A DNA stretch of 64,000 nt from Azadirachta indica (GCA_022749755.1 CM040443.1:6177191-6241190); one strand, 5' to 3'; shown: positions 37,312 through 49,945, counted from the stretch's first letter. Notes: generated by a model from the letters alone, not told the origin. Made by a program: numbers and translations.

Positions 37312-39102
37312 ATGGATCTTACTGTCTATTATTCTGCCGGACCATTCAAGAAACTACTACTATGCTGTTTGCTATGCTTTCCCCCTGGATATTTGCTTCT
37401 TTTCTTTATTGCCATCGTTTATCTTGTCATCATGATGATATTACCTGCAGAGCCAGAATATCATAAAGAATACAACTACGATGCTTCTCGTTTTCATGAA
37501 TACAATGGTAATATAAAAATTACATTCTATTAAACTCTATCTTATATATCAGTAACATAGCTCAACATATATTAGCTTTGGGAAAAAAATTTCTGATGAG
37601 AGTTTCTTCGATGTCATCAGGGAATTTGAGAGCTCCATATGAGGTGAATAATGGAAGGGTAGAGGATCACAGTGGAAAACAAGAGAATGAAAAATGGAGA
37701 AGGGAGAGAGAGAAGAATTATAATGCGTGGGAATCATCACCTGCCTCATCTACATCTAGCCCTCCTGTCAATGTGGAGGATTACTCCAAATATGAGTTCG
37801 ATCTTTCTTCAAGTGGTAATATATATCTCAAATTAACATTTTTTAAAACATAATAATAATAGAGACTGATCAAAATTCTATTTCCTAATTATATATATTT
37901 CAGATTGGGAAAGTTCCTCGATTTCATCCTCGGATTCGTCGGTTTCGACATCATCAGCATCATCCACTGTATCGAGTACCAGTACAGAGAGGACGTTTTC
38001 AACGTCAGCAAGTAGCTTGAGAGCTAGAGCCGAGTTAAATATACAAGCAGACGATAGTATAAAACAGGCGCATGAACGGTGGAGATTGGAGAAACAAGTG
38101 GACAACAGTCCATTGCGATCGCCCATCTTATCTCCGCATCCTCCCTTTTACAAGGTATCTCACATTCTCAACTACAAATTTTTACAAGTCATACTATTTT
38201 AGAACAAGTTATTTGTCGAAACTGAAAACATCATTTTTCTTATTCAAAAACAAGTTCCAAAAAGACAATTTTAAATATCTATAGCATTGTGTTGTATAGG
38301 TTGGCAAGAATGGGAATAAGTATGCAGCTTGGACTCGGGATGAAGTACTAATCTACGTAGCATATTATCAAACACTTGAGGGAAAAAAATCGACTAGTAA
38401 ATTTAATGAGGGCTGGTGGGAAGCAGTAATTGATGGGTTCTTCTGGGAGACTGGAGTGAAATATGACAAGGAACAAATAAAAGTACGCTTGAGAAATATG
38501 CGTAAGGAATGGAAAGCTTGGACTAAGGTGATGAATACTGCAGGATTTGGTTGGGATCCTTTGGACAAGATAATTAGAGCTGATGATAAGTGTTGGAATG
38601 CCTACATTGAGGTACGTAATAATTTATACAAGATGTTTGTATCCCTAAAATTGTTCTTTCAAAAAATTAAGTTGATATTATTATGTCCTAAAAATCTGAT
38701 ATTGAATTCATGCAGGCCAATCCAGAAGCCGAGATAATCAGAGAATCCACATTTCCCTTGTACGAGGAATTAACTGTTATCTTCAACTATCTTGGTGCTG
38801 ATCAGCTGCATAAAGAAATCAAGATCCCTGAAGAATATCTGACTGAGAATCGACGTAGAAGAAAGATGAAAAGAGCCTCATCAGGTTCTGATAGGAAGGG
38901 AACGAAGAATACTACCGTTTCATTTTCAATCACAGATTGTAGCAATGTGTTACATAACATGGAGGGTGTTCAACAAACAAGCGAAGCTGCCTTAAAAGCA
39001 TATGATGAGTTCCAGTACCCTGGGAGGCGTGAAGCTTTCATGGTTATGAAAGCTGAACAAAGGTTGGCATGGCTAAAGACTTTAGGATCTATATCGTCTT
39101 GA
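37312..39102 (+). CDS. Membrane-anchored Myb/SANT-like domain protein, copy B (complete)
   Basis: Five exons (37312-37507, 37576-37815, 37904-38154, 38300-38611, 38716-39102) join in frame to 461 aa with GT-AG introns. The N-terminus is strongly hydrophobic (about residues 15-44: LLLCCLLCFPPGYLLLFF, then IAIVYLVIMMIL) and should span a membrane or act as an anchor. A Ser-rich, charged linker fills residues ~66-229, including a helical segment (IKQAHERWRLEKQV). Exon 4 encodes a whole Myb/SANT-like module (residues ~230-333): YAAWTRDEVLIYVAYYQ, EGWWEAVIDGFF, WDPLDKIIRADDKCWNAYIE. Exon 5 has a basic patch (ENRRRRKMKR) and the closing motif REAFMVMKAEQRLAWLK. This domain occurs in plant proteins related to trihelix factors and Harbinger-type transposon partners. 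Combination with a membrane segment suggests a tethered regulator, which is inference. An acceptor-like sequence just before the ATG suggests an upstream non-coding exon. Confidence 0.7.
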
Positions 39103-39889
39103 AATTTCTAACTAAATTTAAATGTAATTAGAACTTTCTTTTTCAAAGAACTCTTTTTAATAAATTAGGAGTGATTATAGGAATAATTGAGGTATTATAT
39201 TTGTATTAGTTGTGTTAAATATGTGAGAATTTATATCAAGTCAACTATGCCAAAAAAACATCAAAATCTCGTTAATGACATCTTTAAGAATAAAGGTTTT
39301 TTTTTTTAAAAACAAAATCATAATTCTTTTACTTTTATTTTCATGCAAAGTGTTGATGGTTTTTTTATTCTCTCTCTCTCTCTGTTTTTTTTTTTGTTTT
39401 TGGGTTGGTTCGTATGCCGTCAGTTTCGCTATAACATCATCTCCCACCTATCACTAATAATGAAGACAATTATGTCTTAATCATAAGAGTAAGTTTCTCT
39501 TAATATTAATAATTCAAGTCTTTAATGGCTGTTTTAAATTTTATTTCCATAATTTTCTCCTCTTTTACATCTTTAACGATGGGTCTTCAACATTTTAAAT
39601 TGGGAAAATGATTTAACTTTCTATTTAACATTCCTGATGCCTTGATTCAAGGATTTTCAATTTATTTTTTCTTTGTTAAACGAATCCTCTATACATGATG
39701 ATTTGGAATCAGTCAAAATTCAAAATTGATCACAAGAACAGACCCCAAATGTTTAATTAAATCCAAGCTCATGCCACAGCTATCAAATAGAAAGGTTAAA
39801 TGATAACATAAAATGAAATTACAAAAGACAATAACATAATGAAAATCATCTCAATCTTTGTGCTTAATAAATTCAACCAAGAATTATAA

Positions 39890-41074
39890 TCAATTCTGAA
39901 GACCATGATTCTTTCCAAAACGTATCTGAAGGTTTACTGATTGGTGGTTTATGTAGATTTCCATCACATCATTTTCAGGTATATCGATCTTATATATGGG
40001 AAATGTTGATGCTCTAGTATTACTTTTCTGTTCAGCATCCAGATTGACCTGTGCTTAATCATATGTAAAATGTTGTTAGTACACAACAAATTAATTAATA
40101 GAAACTAAGCGAAACTGATTGGAGCTAATTATTAATAACCTCATCACAAACAGGAGGAGGTGGAGGAGATGAGATAGGAGATTTCCATGGATTGTTTTTA
40201 CTTATTTGTCTTTCAAGTCTCCATTTTTCATGCATCTGTTTTATAAAATTCTCTACTCTTTCATTCAATTCAGCTTCAGCCGTTGACCTACCTGATGATG
40301 TTGAGTAAGAATTCTCCTCATCAGATGAAGTTGACTCACATCTCCAATCAGAAAACCTTTAAATGATTAATGTCAGCATAGTAGCAATATGTTTGAGTTG
40401 TCAAGTCGAAATGTATAATTACCGTCATTTTGAATCGAGGATTCATCAGCAACATGTTGCACTTCCACCGGGGAATGATCAGCTGGAGATTCTCTGAAGC
40501 TAGTTGAAGCCTATAAAAGACGGGGGAAAGTCAAAGAAAAAAAATATATATATATATATATATTTGAAAAAAGCATATAAAATTTATATTTGTCAAAGAC
40601 TTGCATTATATATTTATTTATTTTACTTGGTAGTTAATGATTTTATTTAGGATCAGCTCTGAATCAGAACATGGGAATTAATTAAGACGACAAAGTACCT
40701 CTTGGATTATTAATGGAGGAGATGATATAGGCGTTTCACTTGGGGCTTCATCCAATTGATTATAGCAACTCTTTGTATCTTCTTACGCAACATCCCTAAC
40801 GACCAACATGGTTTCCATGCGTGTCATGGTGGACACAAACGATGTTGATGAAGCTGAAAATTTTTCCAAATCTGAAATCTTTTTTCAAACTCAATAACAT
40901 TATAAATCAACATGAATATATATACATCGAAGGAAATTTATAAGATTACCTGCAGAGTTGTATTTGTGCAGTATAACATGCGGCAGCAGCATGGATGAGA
41001 TGGAAAGAAAAAGCTATGAAAATAAATATCACAAGCAGGGTTTGAGGTTCCAATAATTTCGTCCATGAGTCCAT
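39890..41074 (-). pseudogene. Degenerate copy C of the membrane/Myb-SANT-like family
   Basis: Recognisable exons in order: 41074-40950 (hydrophobic start, MDSWTKLLEPQTLLVIFIF), 40871-40699, 40510-40423 (ending SSIQND), 40348-40140 (DWRCEST, then FIKQMHEKWRLERQ, matching copy B exon 3) and 40048-39890 (VNLDAE, then STFPIY, matching the start of copy B exon 5). Breaks: exons 1 and 2 do not join in the frame that resembles coding sequence; exon 2 has a TAA at 40793-40795 in that frame; the acceptor before the fourth exon reads TG at 40350-40349 where copy B has AG; the Myb/SANT exon is missing altogether; and the tail diverges and stops early. A conserved leader exon encoding MSIKSFLE lies just upstream at about 41368-41345. 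Probably a pseudogene, though an alternatively spliced short membrane protein is not excluded. Confidence 0.6.
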
Positions 41075-41099
41075 GATGAAACAAGCCAAATAACTCAGG

Positions 41100-44000
41100 A
41101 TGAATCCTGCAGGAATATATCAGAGAATAGTGAGGGAAAGCATACATACATGTTTGCTAATTAATTATATTCTAATATCTATTTTCATATCAACTTCTCT
41201 CAATTAATTTCGAACTATATATGTATTTGTGAAAAATAATGGAGGTCGGAGCAAACAATCATCTATATATATCTATATCTATTGATTTAGAACCAAGTTT
41301 AAAATGCAATTAAAGTACTACTGCTGGAGAAATATTAACTTACCTCAAGGAAAGATTTGATTGACATAACGTATATATCCGAATAAACTGAATCCTAAAA
41401 GGCAAGAGTACTTGTAAAGGATACTATAAGGAAGATGACAAATTGGAGATGGAATTTAATGTCTTTTCTAAGTTTGGTTTGCTGTTGCTTTCCGGTGTAA
41501 AGTCATCATATTCATTGCAGTTTCTAGAATTTTTTCTTTTATTTGTAATGACTTTGGCTATTAATATTCTTACTATATATGCTTATAAAAAAAAAAAAAA
41601 AAAAAAAAACTGGGTAATAACTACCACAGATTCTTTTTCGAATTATTAAATGCATTAATTTCTTAATCATCTTCGTTAAATAAAATGGTAATTGTTGTAT
41701 GAAAGGCATCTTAATTGCCTATAACATGTAATTATTGAAGTCAATAAGGGAGTTGGACATGCATGATGCACGCCTGGCTCTGTTCTAAGTGTATATATGT
41801 GTGGGCTACAGATATTAAAAGTTCTAGCAATATTTGAACCAGGATCCAAAGGGTAGGCCCATGGAATGGCCCAAAGCGCCCATTACAAAACTTCAAATAT
41901 CGGAAGTAGCTATTGCGTTAGTTTTGTAACACATAATTTAAGTACTCTGTTAATTTTTTAATGCATGAAAAGCATTAATATTAATGTAAATTAAATCAAT
42001 ATCGGTTCTGTTGTGATCAGAATTCAACCTCAAGTTTTTTCTATAAATTTTTTTTATAAATTGCCGGTAGATAAAATGGGATATTTAAATGCACGATATT
42101 TCTCATTATATCATTTTTTTTTAACATACTAGACACAATTTTCAATAAACATATTAAACACAAAATTCTATTGTTTGATTGATTTTTTTGGCTATCAGTA
42201 ACCAGTATAAATTATAAAACTTGAAATGTATAGTACCAATATTACTGACATTCATACTATGTATATTATTATTATACAAATCTACTGAAAAAAGAAAAAA
42301 GGGAAATTTGTTGATAGATGAAGTACGATATTTAAATGCACAAAATACCAGTCATTATATCTTATTTTTTCCTTACACGTCAAGTACACTCTTGAATTAA
42401 ACATGCTAAACTCAAAGTAGTATTATTTGCTTCAATATTTTCCAAAAAAAAAAACATGTTTATCAATTTTTTCAAGGAATCTTGATATCATATATTTTCT
42501 TCTTAATTCAATATGTTATAATATCCCTATGCGTTTTCGTACAAATTAATATATATATATATATATGGCATAAAACAGGCACGTGCATGAGTGTGTAGAT
42601 TAAATTAATTAGAAACAATTATTGATCATTGATTCAGCATTTTTTTATAGATATGCAAACACCATGACTAAGCCATCAATAGAATCTTCTAATATTTCGT
42701 GGGCATTACGTATTTATAACGTTTTTTTTATCAATGTTTAAAACAGATTTTTTTTTTTATAATTGTAGTTGTATGAATAATGATACATAATTTTTTTAGT
42801 TTAAAAAAATAATAGAAAATATGAAATTAAATTTCTAATCTTTTTTTTCATGTATTGATATACAATTAAAATGGTAAAATACGATCATTAGAAGAACTCT
42901 ATTAACTTGTGGTAATATTCACAATTAACTTTGCTAATAATTGATTAGAGATTGGATTAATTTTTTCGTTTGACTCTTTCTTACTCAAACAAAGGCACAC
43001 TTCAAAAATGCAATTTCTTTTGGGTTTGACAAATTCAAGTTTGGTTTAGAGGTTGCCACGTTTAAGTCCAAGGCTCAAGGAAGATGAATATTATTAGCAT
43101 TAGATGTGACATTTCTTTTGGAAAAATATTTAATGGGACATTTAAATTGACTAATACCAATATGTTCCAACCTTGCCCAATATCTTAGGGCAACTAGTTG
43201 GATTTGATTAGACGATATAAATGACAGTATTTAATGTAAGGAAAATATCTTTAATAAGCATAGACTATCAATAAAATTTTTATAAAAATATTCACATCTT
43301 TTAAAATATAAATGTTGTGAAATCGTTTAGTAAGCGTTTCTATCAATGGAAAGTTGTGGAAGAACGTACACATTTTTTAAAATATAAATATTATTGAATT
43401 TAAAAGTGACGTGCGTAATTTAACATTATTTTTACATACATAGACATACACAAAAGGGAAATTGCAGACATATGAAATTATTATATTAAAAAAATATTAA
43501 AATTAATATAATAGTTAAATGTGATTCTTATTCATTAATACATAATTTCTCATGAAATTTCACAAGTTTCTTCTCACACAATAACATTATATGTTTGATA
43601 TCAAAATATTGTATAAAAAAATAACTAAATATTTATTTTTTTAATATAGTTTGCATAAGTTTAGGATACCTTTAATGTTCTTAAATTATTTGAAATTCTG
43701 AGTAATAATGAAAGAGTAGGAGTGTGGTATTTTACAAATGAGTTTTTTATATTATTTCAAAAAATGGGAAAAACGAGTAGGGAATTTGTAAAACGACGTT
43801 TACCAAAACTTGAGCTACCTCAGCCCAGCTGGCCTTCTCTTGCCCTTTAATCATAAAACCTCCCTACATGTATTTTCTTGTATGGCTGCAGCCAACGATT
43901 TGCAGTAGCCCTGCGGCTGTTGGCTGTTTACAATACCACTATTTTTCAAAATTATTTGACTTGTTTGTATTGTATAGTAGTAACTTGTTTGGTCAAATTC

Positions 44001-46000
44001 GAATATTTCGAGAGGGGAGAAGCACATCATGATTGCATCCATATATATGTATATATAATGCATTATTTTCACGTATAATTTTCTTTCACTAATACCTGTT
44101 AGAAATTTTAATTTAATCATTTGATCAATTGGTTTCTTTCTTTTCAAAAAATAATCATCTAATTTGATTTAAATGTGTTTAAAATTAAAGTACTATCATT
44201 TTTAATCTATAATTATTAGTCTATATATGAAATGAAATGATGTAAAAATATTAATTTGAAGCCTCAGCTCGTAAATTTTGATTCAATTACATAAATTTTT
44301 ATTGGATTGACTTGGAATTCGAACATCAAATCAATGCTACATATATCATATTGAGTAGTAGTAAAATTCTTTTTTTTTTTTTTTAGATTGATGAACAACT
44401 TTGAATATGAGATCAACAACATATATAATTCATGTTAAATGTTAATGGCTAAAAGCTAATTAAACATCACTTCTTCCATAAGAACGGAATGAGGAATATT
44501 GTACAATAATATGTTTGTTCAGGGAAGTACATATATAATAATTTACACAGAAATAAAAAGGAGTAATGAACAAAAGAGAGGTCGGGGGGTGGGGCGCCGG
44601 TTTTTGTGGGTACGTGCAGGCCAACAACATACAGAAAATGACACACTTGAATTATGGAGACGAAAGCATTTACAACCATGAAAATTTTCTCTATGTGGAC
44701 ACCAGTTTTGGGGAAGAAAAGACTTGTCAGTATAAGATCTATGTATATCTATACATATAGATTGGAAGGAAGTAGCTAAACATCTTCTAGGAGTTGCTTC
44801 ACCTAAAATTCTTGAATATTTGGCCCCATTTCATTCAATTCAATGCCCAATTATTGTAACAAAAGTTTAACAAAATTTTTGTATTTTTCCATTAGGTTTT
44901 CATATCAATTAATGATAAGAATCATACCCCAGATAGATATATATCCCTCTAAAATGTTCATCACAAGAGAATAAGTTATATAAAATTAAAAATAGGAAAA
45001 ACTGAAATTAATTAAGTTAAAGAAGTAGAGGATCCATGGACAGCTGCTAATATAATTGAAGTCATGGGTTCTTTTCAAGAATTGTAATACCAATTTCATA
45101 CATTAATTATAACTGGAAATTAAAAGCAATATCTCTTTCAAATTGTCAATAATGCAAGACAGATGGGCTCCAGATCAATTAGTTTACACAAATTTTTATG
45201 TATTTAAACTATCTATCTCCATCGATACAGCAAATGCGAGAAGCTTTTCACAGAAACTTCACCACAAAAATAAAAAAATAATTCTAGCTATCAATTTAAT
45301 CATTACGAAGTTTGTCCTTTTGATGCTTTGTACTGATTGATAGTCCATTGATTTCAATTTTCATGTAAGGTGAGAATATTAAAATTAAAATCACTGTTAT
45401 TTTTCATTGGCTGGGACATCTTTATTTGAAAAATACGGATGCGTACAATAATATCAAGCAAAAAATCAATCAATCAACCAATCACCTCTTCTTCATGTTA
45501 AAGGACATGCATGCAAGAACTAAAATATACAACAAATTATATATATAATGAAAAAATAATTAATTATAATTAACAAAAAAAATTGAGAATAATATGTTAA
45601 TTTGAAATGAAGAAGAAACTGTGGGCAAGTAGTCTGAATGTAAAGCTAGCAGTCAATAGAACCGCGTAAGCAAATTGTGCAACAGGAAACAAGAGGAAAC
45701 CCATGCAGAAAGAAGCACTTTACAACGGTTTTGCCTTTCTTTGGACAAATGAAACAGCAAGATTACAGCTCCACATTAACCTGTCATACAAGCAAACAAC
45801 TAAGACTAAAAAATTGTTAAATATCTTTTATTTTATGTATTAGTTTATAATTAACAGGCCAATCAGAATCGAAACCCGATTGACAAGTTGTCAGTAAATG
45901 ATTTTCTATTTTTTTTTAACTTTGAGAAATATGGTTTGCATGATTCAGAGACACAAGTCGTTTTCTTAATTATTAATAATATTATAATTCAAAACTTGCT
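41100..46000. other. Gene-poor AT-rich region
   Basis: No coding gene is supported on either strand over nearly 5 kb. It contains a 23-base poly(A) run at 41587-41609, TA microsatellites (about 42549-42566), a local G-rich patch at 44580-44610 and a compact hairpin near 43887-43926 with perfect eight-base outer arms (CAGCCAAC). The last ~350 bp belong to the duplicated HIPP promoter. Confidence 0.6.
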
Positions 46001-46015
46001 TCAGGATTACTCTCT

Positions 46016-46023
46016 TATAAATA
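46016..46023 (+). promoter_or_regulatory. TATA box of the first tandem HIPP gene
   Basis: TATAAATA is 115 bp upstream of the ATG at 46138. A CCAAT sequence (GGCCAATCA, about 45858-45866) lies 150 bp further upstream. Both are shared with the second copy. Confidence 0.7.
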
Positions 46024-46137
46024 GAACTACACCAGACCACACTTTTTTCCATCCTCAGTTTCTTTCATCTCTTTCGCTGATCCTTCTCTCCTTCCATTTT
46101 TAAATTCTGCGTTGAATTTGCGAAAAGAGAAGGACAA

Positions 46138-47041
46138 ATGGGTGCACTTGATCATCTGTTGGATTTGTTTGAAATGACACCAAAAAGGAAGAAACGAAAG
46201 CCCATGCAGGTTTGTCAATTAAGGATTCAAGCTTTAAACTCTCTTTCTCTGTGTTGTGTTTCGCAGTTTTGCTGGTTTTCTTTTCATTCAATGTCAAAAT
46301 TCTGAGTTTTCATTAATTTATTTGTGATTGTTTTACTTGCAGACAGTTGAAATCAAAGTGAAAATGGACTGTGATGGCTGTGAAAGAAGAGTTAGAAATG
46401 CTGTTTCTTCCATGAAAGGTAACACAGAGACAAAACATTCCAACTCATTTTTTCAGCCTTCATTAATGGCTATATCAAAAAATCTGTCAGTAAAACTTAA
46501 GAAGTCTCTTCAAGAACCAAGGCTTCCTCGTACTGAAAACAGGAACCATAAATTTTCTGCAGAGCCAAATCCCACAAACCGAACATACCCTTATTTCGCA
46601 AACTTGTATTCACCATTCATAAATTATTTTTCTGTCATTATCAAGTATTAATTAAGAGCAAGCGCTTGTGTTATAATCATGAACTGCAGACAATGTTTTA
46701 AACTAATTTAAGCTAAATCTAAATTCATATGTAATTAATTTCCTGTAGGTGCGAAGTCAGTAGAAGTGAGCAGAAAGCAAAGCCGGGTAACAGTGACTGG
46801 TTATGTGGATCCAAACAAGGTCTTAAAGAAAGTGAAAAGCACAGGAAAAAGAGCTGAATTGTGGCCATATGTTCCATACAATTTGGTGGCATATCCATAT
46901 GTGGCTCAAGCTTATGACAAAAAGGCACCATCTGGTTATGTCAAGAACGTGGTCCAAGCACTTCCAAGCCCTAATGCAACCGACGAGAGACTCACTACTC
47001 TCTTCAGCGATGAAAACCCAAATGCATGTTCCATTATGTAG
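46138..47041 (+). CDS. Heavy-metal-associated isoprenylated plant protein (HIPP), tandem copy 1
   Basis: Three exons (46138-46209, 46343-46418, 46749-47041) join in frame to 146 aa. The N-terminus has a basic cluster (KRKKRK). The HMA domain follows from about residue 25 with the metal-binding motif MDCDGCERRV and the continuation VEVSRKQSRVTVTGYVDP. The C-terminus is CSIM, a CaaX box for farnesylation, which anchors the protein at membranes. This is the HIPP20-25 type; known members bind Cd, Cu or Zn and contribute to metal detoxification or stress responses. In Arabidopsis the syntenic gene, from memory, is HIPP20 (At1g71050). Protein sequence is nearly the same as that of the second copy at 50045-51261, differing at scattered positions. 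A TATA box and CCAAT box precede it. Confidence 0.95.
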
Positions 47042-49930
47042 GCAACTTATGAAAACCAAAGGCTAGAAATCCACAATTTTCTATAGACAAAAAGTGCTTC
47101 TTGTTATTTCATCAGGGCATGTTTATTGGCTTTTATGTATGAGAGCGGATGAGTAGGAAAGATTTTAGAGTAGTGAGAGCATTTTTAGAAGTCTTAATAA
47201 TATGTTTTGAATCCAAAAGTACTTACTGAATTTTGTTCTCATGGCTTTTTTTTTTTTTTTTTTTCTGAATCAAATGATTTTCTTTTTCCTATTACTCTAA
47301 TTTATAAGTTAAATTCGAGACTAAATTAGCAATGCAAAATTAAAATAATTTCAAATCGATTAAAACTGATGTCACCAAATCCTGCAATGTATCCCTTTAA
47401 ATTCGGGTCACCTAGAAAGAGACGGATAGAAAAATTTTTTAATAGATTATTATAATAATGCGTTATTGGACATTCATTTGGGACACAGCATAACCAAATT
47501 AATAAATGAACAAAATTAAAGATATTAATATCCCATTAATTAAAGTCAAAACGATGATATAATTAAGCTAACCAAGATATATTTTTGTCATTTTGCTGCT
47601 GAAATTAAATTTTTATAATCCATTTTGGGAGACAAGAAAATATATATATATATAATAATAAGATAATAGTACAAAATGTATTTTTGTATTGTACATGTAC
47701 TCAGAAAAGAAGGAAGAATTAATAATTGTGGGTAGGACAAAAGGGTTTTTCTGGAGAGGGACCATAAAATTATTTAGAGAATTTTTCTCTGATTTTTGAG
47801 TTTAAAAAGAAATAATTTATTTGAATGGTCAAAAAATTTCTCTTAAATTATCTTGAATAATTGAATTGAATTAATTTGATTTAATACATGAAACAGACAC
47901 GACAAGGAAGGTGTGGTTCCAGCCCCTTGGGTTTTTGCCACCCTCGAGACTTGGTAGTTTGCTAATCGCTTAGTTGACTCAACTAACAATGAGAAGATAA
48001 ATTTCATGTAACTTTCGCTCTAATTAATAATCGAATTGAGTGGTTAAATCAATTTATTGCAGCTTTGAATATAACGATGGGCTTCAAACATTTGAAAATT
48101 CCCCATAAATAAAAGACAGATAGACTCCGGATAATTTAGTTTTAAATTTTTTTAATACATGCAGTAAATTAATTAACTATCTCCATCAGAAAATGATACA
48201 AGTTTAGTTTCAAATAAGTATTACTATAAAATATTTTAAAAAATGACTTTGACAAAAGTCTAGTCTAGTAAAACTTGTTAAAGTGAGACACGAAATTTAT
48301 AGTACCAAATTGGACGAAATTGGAGAGAAAAACTCAATTTTTTAGGTTATATACAAAAGTAATTTTATTCATTCTTTAAAACTTTGATTTGATTCGTTTT
48401 GTAAAGGAGATATTATAAGTTTTACGAAATTTTAGAAGAGTATATGAGAGTTTCTAGAATTTTATTGAAATTATTTGATAAACTTTAAAAATGAATCCGA
48501 CAATATTTTAATTAAATATGAGGTATTAAGTCAAAATTTTAGTTGCATATAGTATTGTAATAAAAAAAACAGCTTAAAATAATTTATAAACCTTAATTTC
48601 ATTAGGTTCCAAGGTAAAACTAAAATTGAAAAACTGAGGACTAAAATGTTTAAAAGATAAAGTTAATAGTTAATATTTTAAAAATAATTAATAAACTAAT
48701 GAATAAATAAATAACTTTACAAAACAACCAGAGTCAAAACATATCTAAAATTAATATATAAGTTTAAATTATAAAAAATATAATAAAAATTTTTAAAAAA
48801 CTGTGGGGATTGCTGCTGTAGATCGGCCTCTGAGTTCAATGTTATAATTATCTAGACAATATTACAATATGTACACAAATTTTTCTATTTCCATACACGT
48901 ATAGAGATGATTCAACATACAAAATATGTGACTCATCAAACATGATAACCTGGTATTGTACGTATATCGTTCTGTATGGAGGTATTAAATAAAACAATGA
49001 TAATAATTAATTAAGACAGATAATTTTTGTTATTAATTAATAATTATTTTTTGTAAAAATTATATAGACTTGAAATAAAGAGGGACTAGGGATTGTCACA
49101 CGGTTTCCTAAGAACCGCGTAGGCAATTGTACAGAAAATAAGAGGAAACCCAGAAAGCAATTTCCAACAGTGTTTTTCTTTTTTGATTATTTTTTTTTTT
49201 ACTTTCTTTGGACCGAAGGCAACAGCGAAGACAACAACATCAACGACTCCTTCGTAAGCTGTCATTCACACAAGCAAGCCACTAAGACCAAAAATTTATT
49301 TTATTTTTTTTAATAAATTAATTAATAGGCCAATCATGATTCAGGACACAAAAGTCAAGTCGTCAGCCATGAGAATAAAATATTTCTGAAAGTGATCTGC
49401 ATAATTTATGGACACAAGTAATTATTTATCTAATTTACCATATCATTTTGGAGTAATCATATCCTAATCCCCATCTCTTTTTCATACATCAAATAAATCC
49501 CTAACTTCTTTTTTTAAATAATATAATTTACAATCCACTCATATTATATCAAAAATTTAATAAAAAATAGAAATTGAGATACTTTATAGTTTAAAATTAA
49601 ATGAAAAAATTTATATTCAAAGTGGGTAAACTTTATCCCTAACGTTTATTAAACTAAATTTACTCATTTTTTGAAGTCACAAGAGAAGAGAAGGCCATAT
49701 GCGATATTGAAAATTTTCCACCATCTAAATATTAGAGTATGCAACTTAACATTAAAGGTAGTTCAGTTACTTCATTAGGGGTTATAAGTCGAGTTGGTAC
49801 AAGTAGACAAACTTTATTTTTATTTGAAAAATAATAAAAAGATAGGGACCTGAATGTTATTATCCCATATTAATTTGATACTTAAGCATAAATTATCGCT
49901 CCGTAATCTCTCTTAATACCCAATAACTTG
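47042..49930. other. Spacer between tandem HIPP genes
   Basis: No gene is supported. The first part is the 3' flank of copy 1, recognisably duplicated after copy 2 (for example CTAACCAAGATATATTTTTG at about 47569 and 52138). The last part, from about 49114, is the duplicated promoter (shared ACCGCGTA, GAGGAAACCCA and GGCCAATCA blocks), interrupted by the MITE-like insertion at 49450-49865. The middle is AT-rich filler. Confidence 0.6.
49450..49865. mobile_element. Probable MITE inserted in the promoter of HIPP copy 2
   Basis: The first ~45 bases (GGAGTAATCATATCCTAATC and on to CATCTCTTTTT) match the reverse complement of the last ~45 bases (GGATAATAACATTCAGGTCC, then CTATCTTTTT) at about two positions in three, forming imperfect terminal inverted repeats. 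The ~416-bp segment is very AT-rich and non-coding, and it lies exactly where promoter copy 2 is about 450 bp longer than promoter copy 1. That makes a non-autonomous DNA transposon the simplest reading. A clear target-site duplication was not identified, so the exact ends and superfamily are uncertain. Confidence 0.45.
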
Positions 49931-49937
49931 ACTCTTC

Positions 49938-49945
49938 TATAAATA
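49938..49945 (+). promoter_or_regulatory. TATA box of the second tandem HIPP gene
   Basis: TATAAATA is 100 bp upstream of the ATG at 50045, corresponding to the TATA box of copy 1. The CCAAT block that in copy 1 is ~150 bp away now lies ~600 bp upstream (about 49329-49337), on the far side of the MITE-like insertion. Confidence 0.7.

Noticed and set aside
41587..41609. Poly(A) run as the tail of a retroposed gene or SINE
   Set aside because: No coding or tRNA-like sequence precedes it and no flanking direct repeat was seen; treated as a simple homopolymer.
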